From the NCBI GenBank assembly GCA_002381045.1, contig DFWT01000099.1, positions 4,612-18,571 of the forward strand: a stretch of 13,960 nucleotides of DNA, written 5' to 3'. Each line of letters opens with the position of its first letter. Position 1 is the first letter of the stretch. The notes under the pieces are model-generated. The model was not told the DNA's origin, did not search any database, and saw only the letters and a list, made by a program, of their open reading frames with translations. Below, in pieces: positions 13,518-13,960 of the stretch. A program made the translations under genes and the position numbers. The DNA is from Rhodoferax sp. UBA4127 (GTDB lineage: Bacteria > Pseudomonadota > Gammaproteobacteria > Burkholderiales > Burkholderiaceae_C).

Positions 13518-13960
13518 AACCCAGACTCTCCTTGGGCAATTAGCTCTGTTTTTTCTAGCAACGTCACCACCTTGGCACTTACTGCACCAATCGAACCAGC
13601 GCCCATGCACAGCACCACATCGCCGTCCCGGGCGCTGTCCGCAATGGCCTGCGGCATGTCGGCAATGTCGTCGACAAACACCGGCTCAATGCGACCCGCT
13701 ACGCGCAGCGCACGCGCCAGACTGCGGCCGTCGGCTGCCACGATAGGCGCTTCACCAGCGGCATAAACCTCGGTCAGCAACACGCCATCGGCCTGGCCGA
13801 TGACCTTGACAAAGTCATCAAAACAATCGCGGGTGCGGGTGAAACGGTGGGGCTGGAAGGCCAGCAACAGGCGCCGCCCAGGGAAGGCGCCCCGGGCAGC
13901 CGCCAGTGTGGCTGCCATCTCGACCGGATGGTGGCCGTAGTCGTCGATCAGGGTGAAGTG
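13514..13960 (-). CDS. murC: UDP-N-acetylmuramate--L-alanine ligase MurC, C-terminal part only
   Basis: MurC adds L-alanine to UDP-MurNAc, the first amino acid ligation of peptidoglycan synthesis. Only the last 148 codons and the stop lie in the window; the gene continues beyond the right edge. This is the C-terminal Mur ligase domain: DDYGHHPVE at the window edge, LLLAFQPHRFTRTRDCFDDF, LTEVYAAGEAPI, and GDVVLCMGAGSIG near the end. These are characteristic of MurC rather than MurD, E or F. Its TGA overlaps the ddl ATG. An internal ATG at 13918 is not the start. Confidence 0.96.
   Translation of the reverse strand, partial: HFTLIDDYGHHPVEMAATLAAARGAFPGRRLLLAFQPHRFTRTRDCFDDFVKVIGQADGVLLTEVYAAGEAPIVAADGRSLARALRVAGRIEPVFVDDIADMPQAIADSARDGDVVLCMGAGSIGAVSAKVVTLLEKTELIAQGESGL

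Overview
The window looks like chromosomal DNA of a betaproteobacterium, most likely Comamonadaceae (Rhodoferax/Polaromonas/Acidovorax type). This rests on three things: the protein sequences; the division and cell wall gene order murC-ddl-ftsQ-ftsA-ftsZ-lpxC; and two short interspersed repeats (about 343-402 and 1466-1566) of kinds I remember from that family. Placement is by recognition, not by a search.

Layout. (1) 1-864, plus strand: 3' part of srkA, a stress-response Ser/Thr kinase, with what looks like an in-frame repeat insertion. (2) 895-1326, minus strand: a small heat-shock protein gene. Upstream are a good sigma-32-type promoter and a leader hairpin that could hide the ribosome binding site (possible RNA thermometer). 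(3) 1566-2489, minus strand: lpxC, whose stop codon touches a palindromic repeat. (4) 2746-9060, plus strand: a compact six-gene type IV pilus operon, fimT/fimU-pilV-pilW-pilX-pilY1-pilE. It encodes the minor pilins and the PilY1 adhesin that prime and cap the pilus. (5) 9141 to the right edge, minus strand: ftsZ, ftsA, ftsQ, ddl and the 3' end of murC.

How the genes work together. MurC and Ddl make peptidoglycan precursors (UDP-MurNAc-L-Ala and D-Ala-D-Ala). FtsQ, FtsA and FtsZ build the divisome. LpxC commits UDP-acyl-GlcNAc to lipid A. The pilus operon reads in the opposite direction and sits between ftsZ and lpxC, so lpxC cannot be reached by ftsZ transcripts and needs its own promoter. 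Several junctions are tight: ATGA stop/start overlaps at pilV/pilW, pilY1/pilE, murC/ddl and ddl/ftsQ, and 4-nt gaps at pilW/pilX and ftsQ/ftsA.

Most of the window is ordinary conserved gene content, and I found no clearly new system. The points most worth checking are the repeat inside srkA, the two-layer heat control in front of the small heat-shock gene, and the PilY1 architecture (no von Willebrand A domain, large extra domain after the propeller). No stretch over 300 bases lacks a gene; the longest gaps are 2490-2745 and 1327-1565, both described below. No tRNA, rRNA, CRISPR array or insertion sequence was seen.
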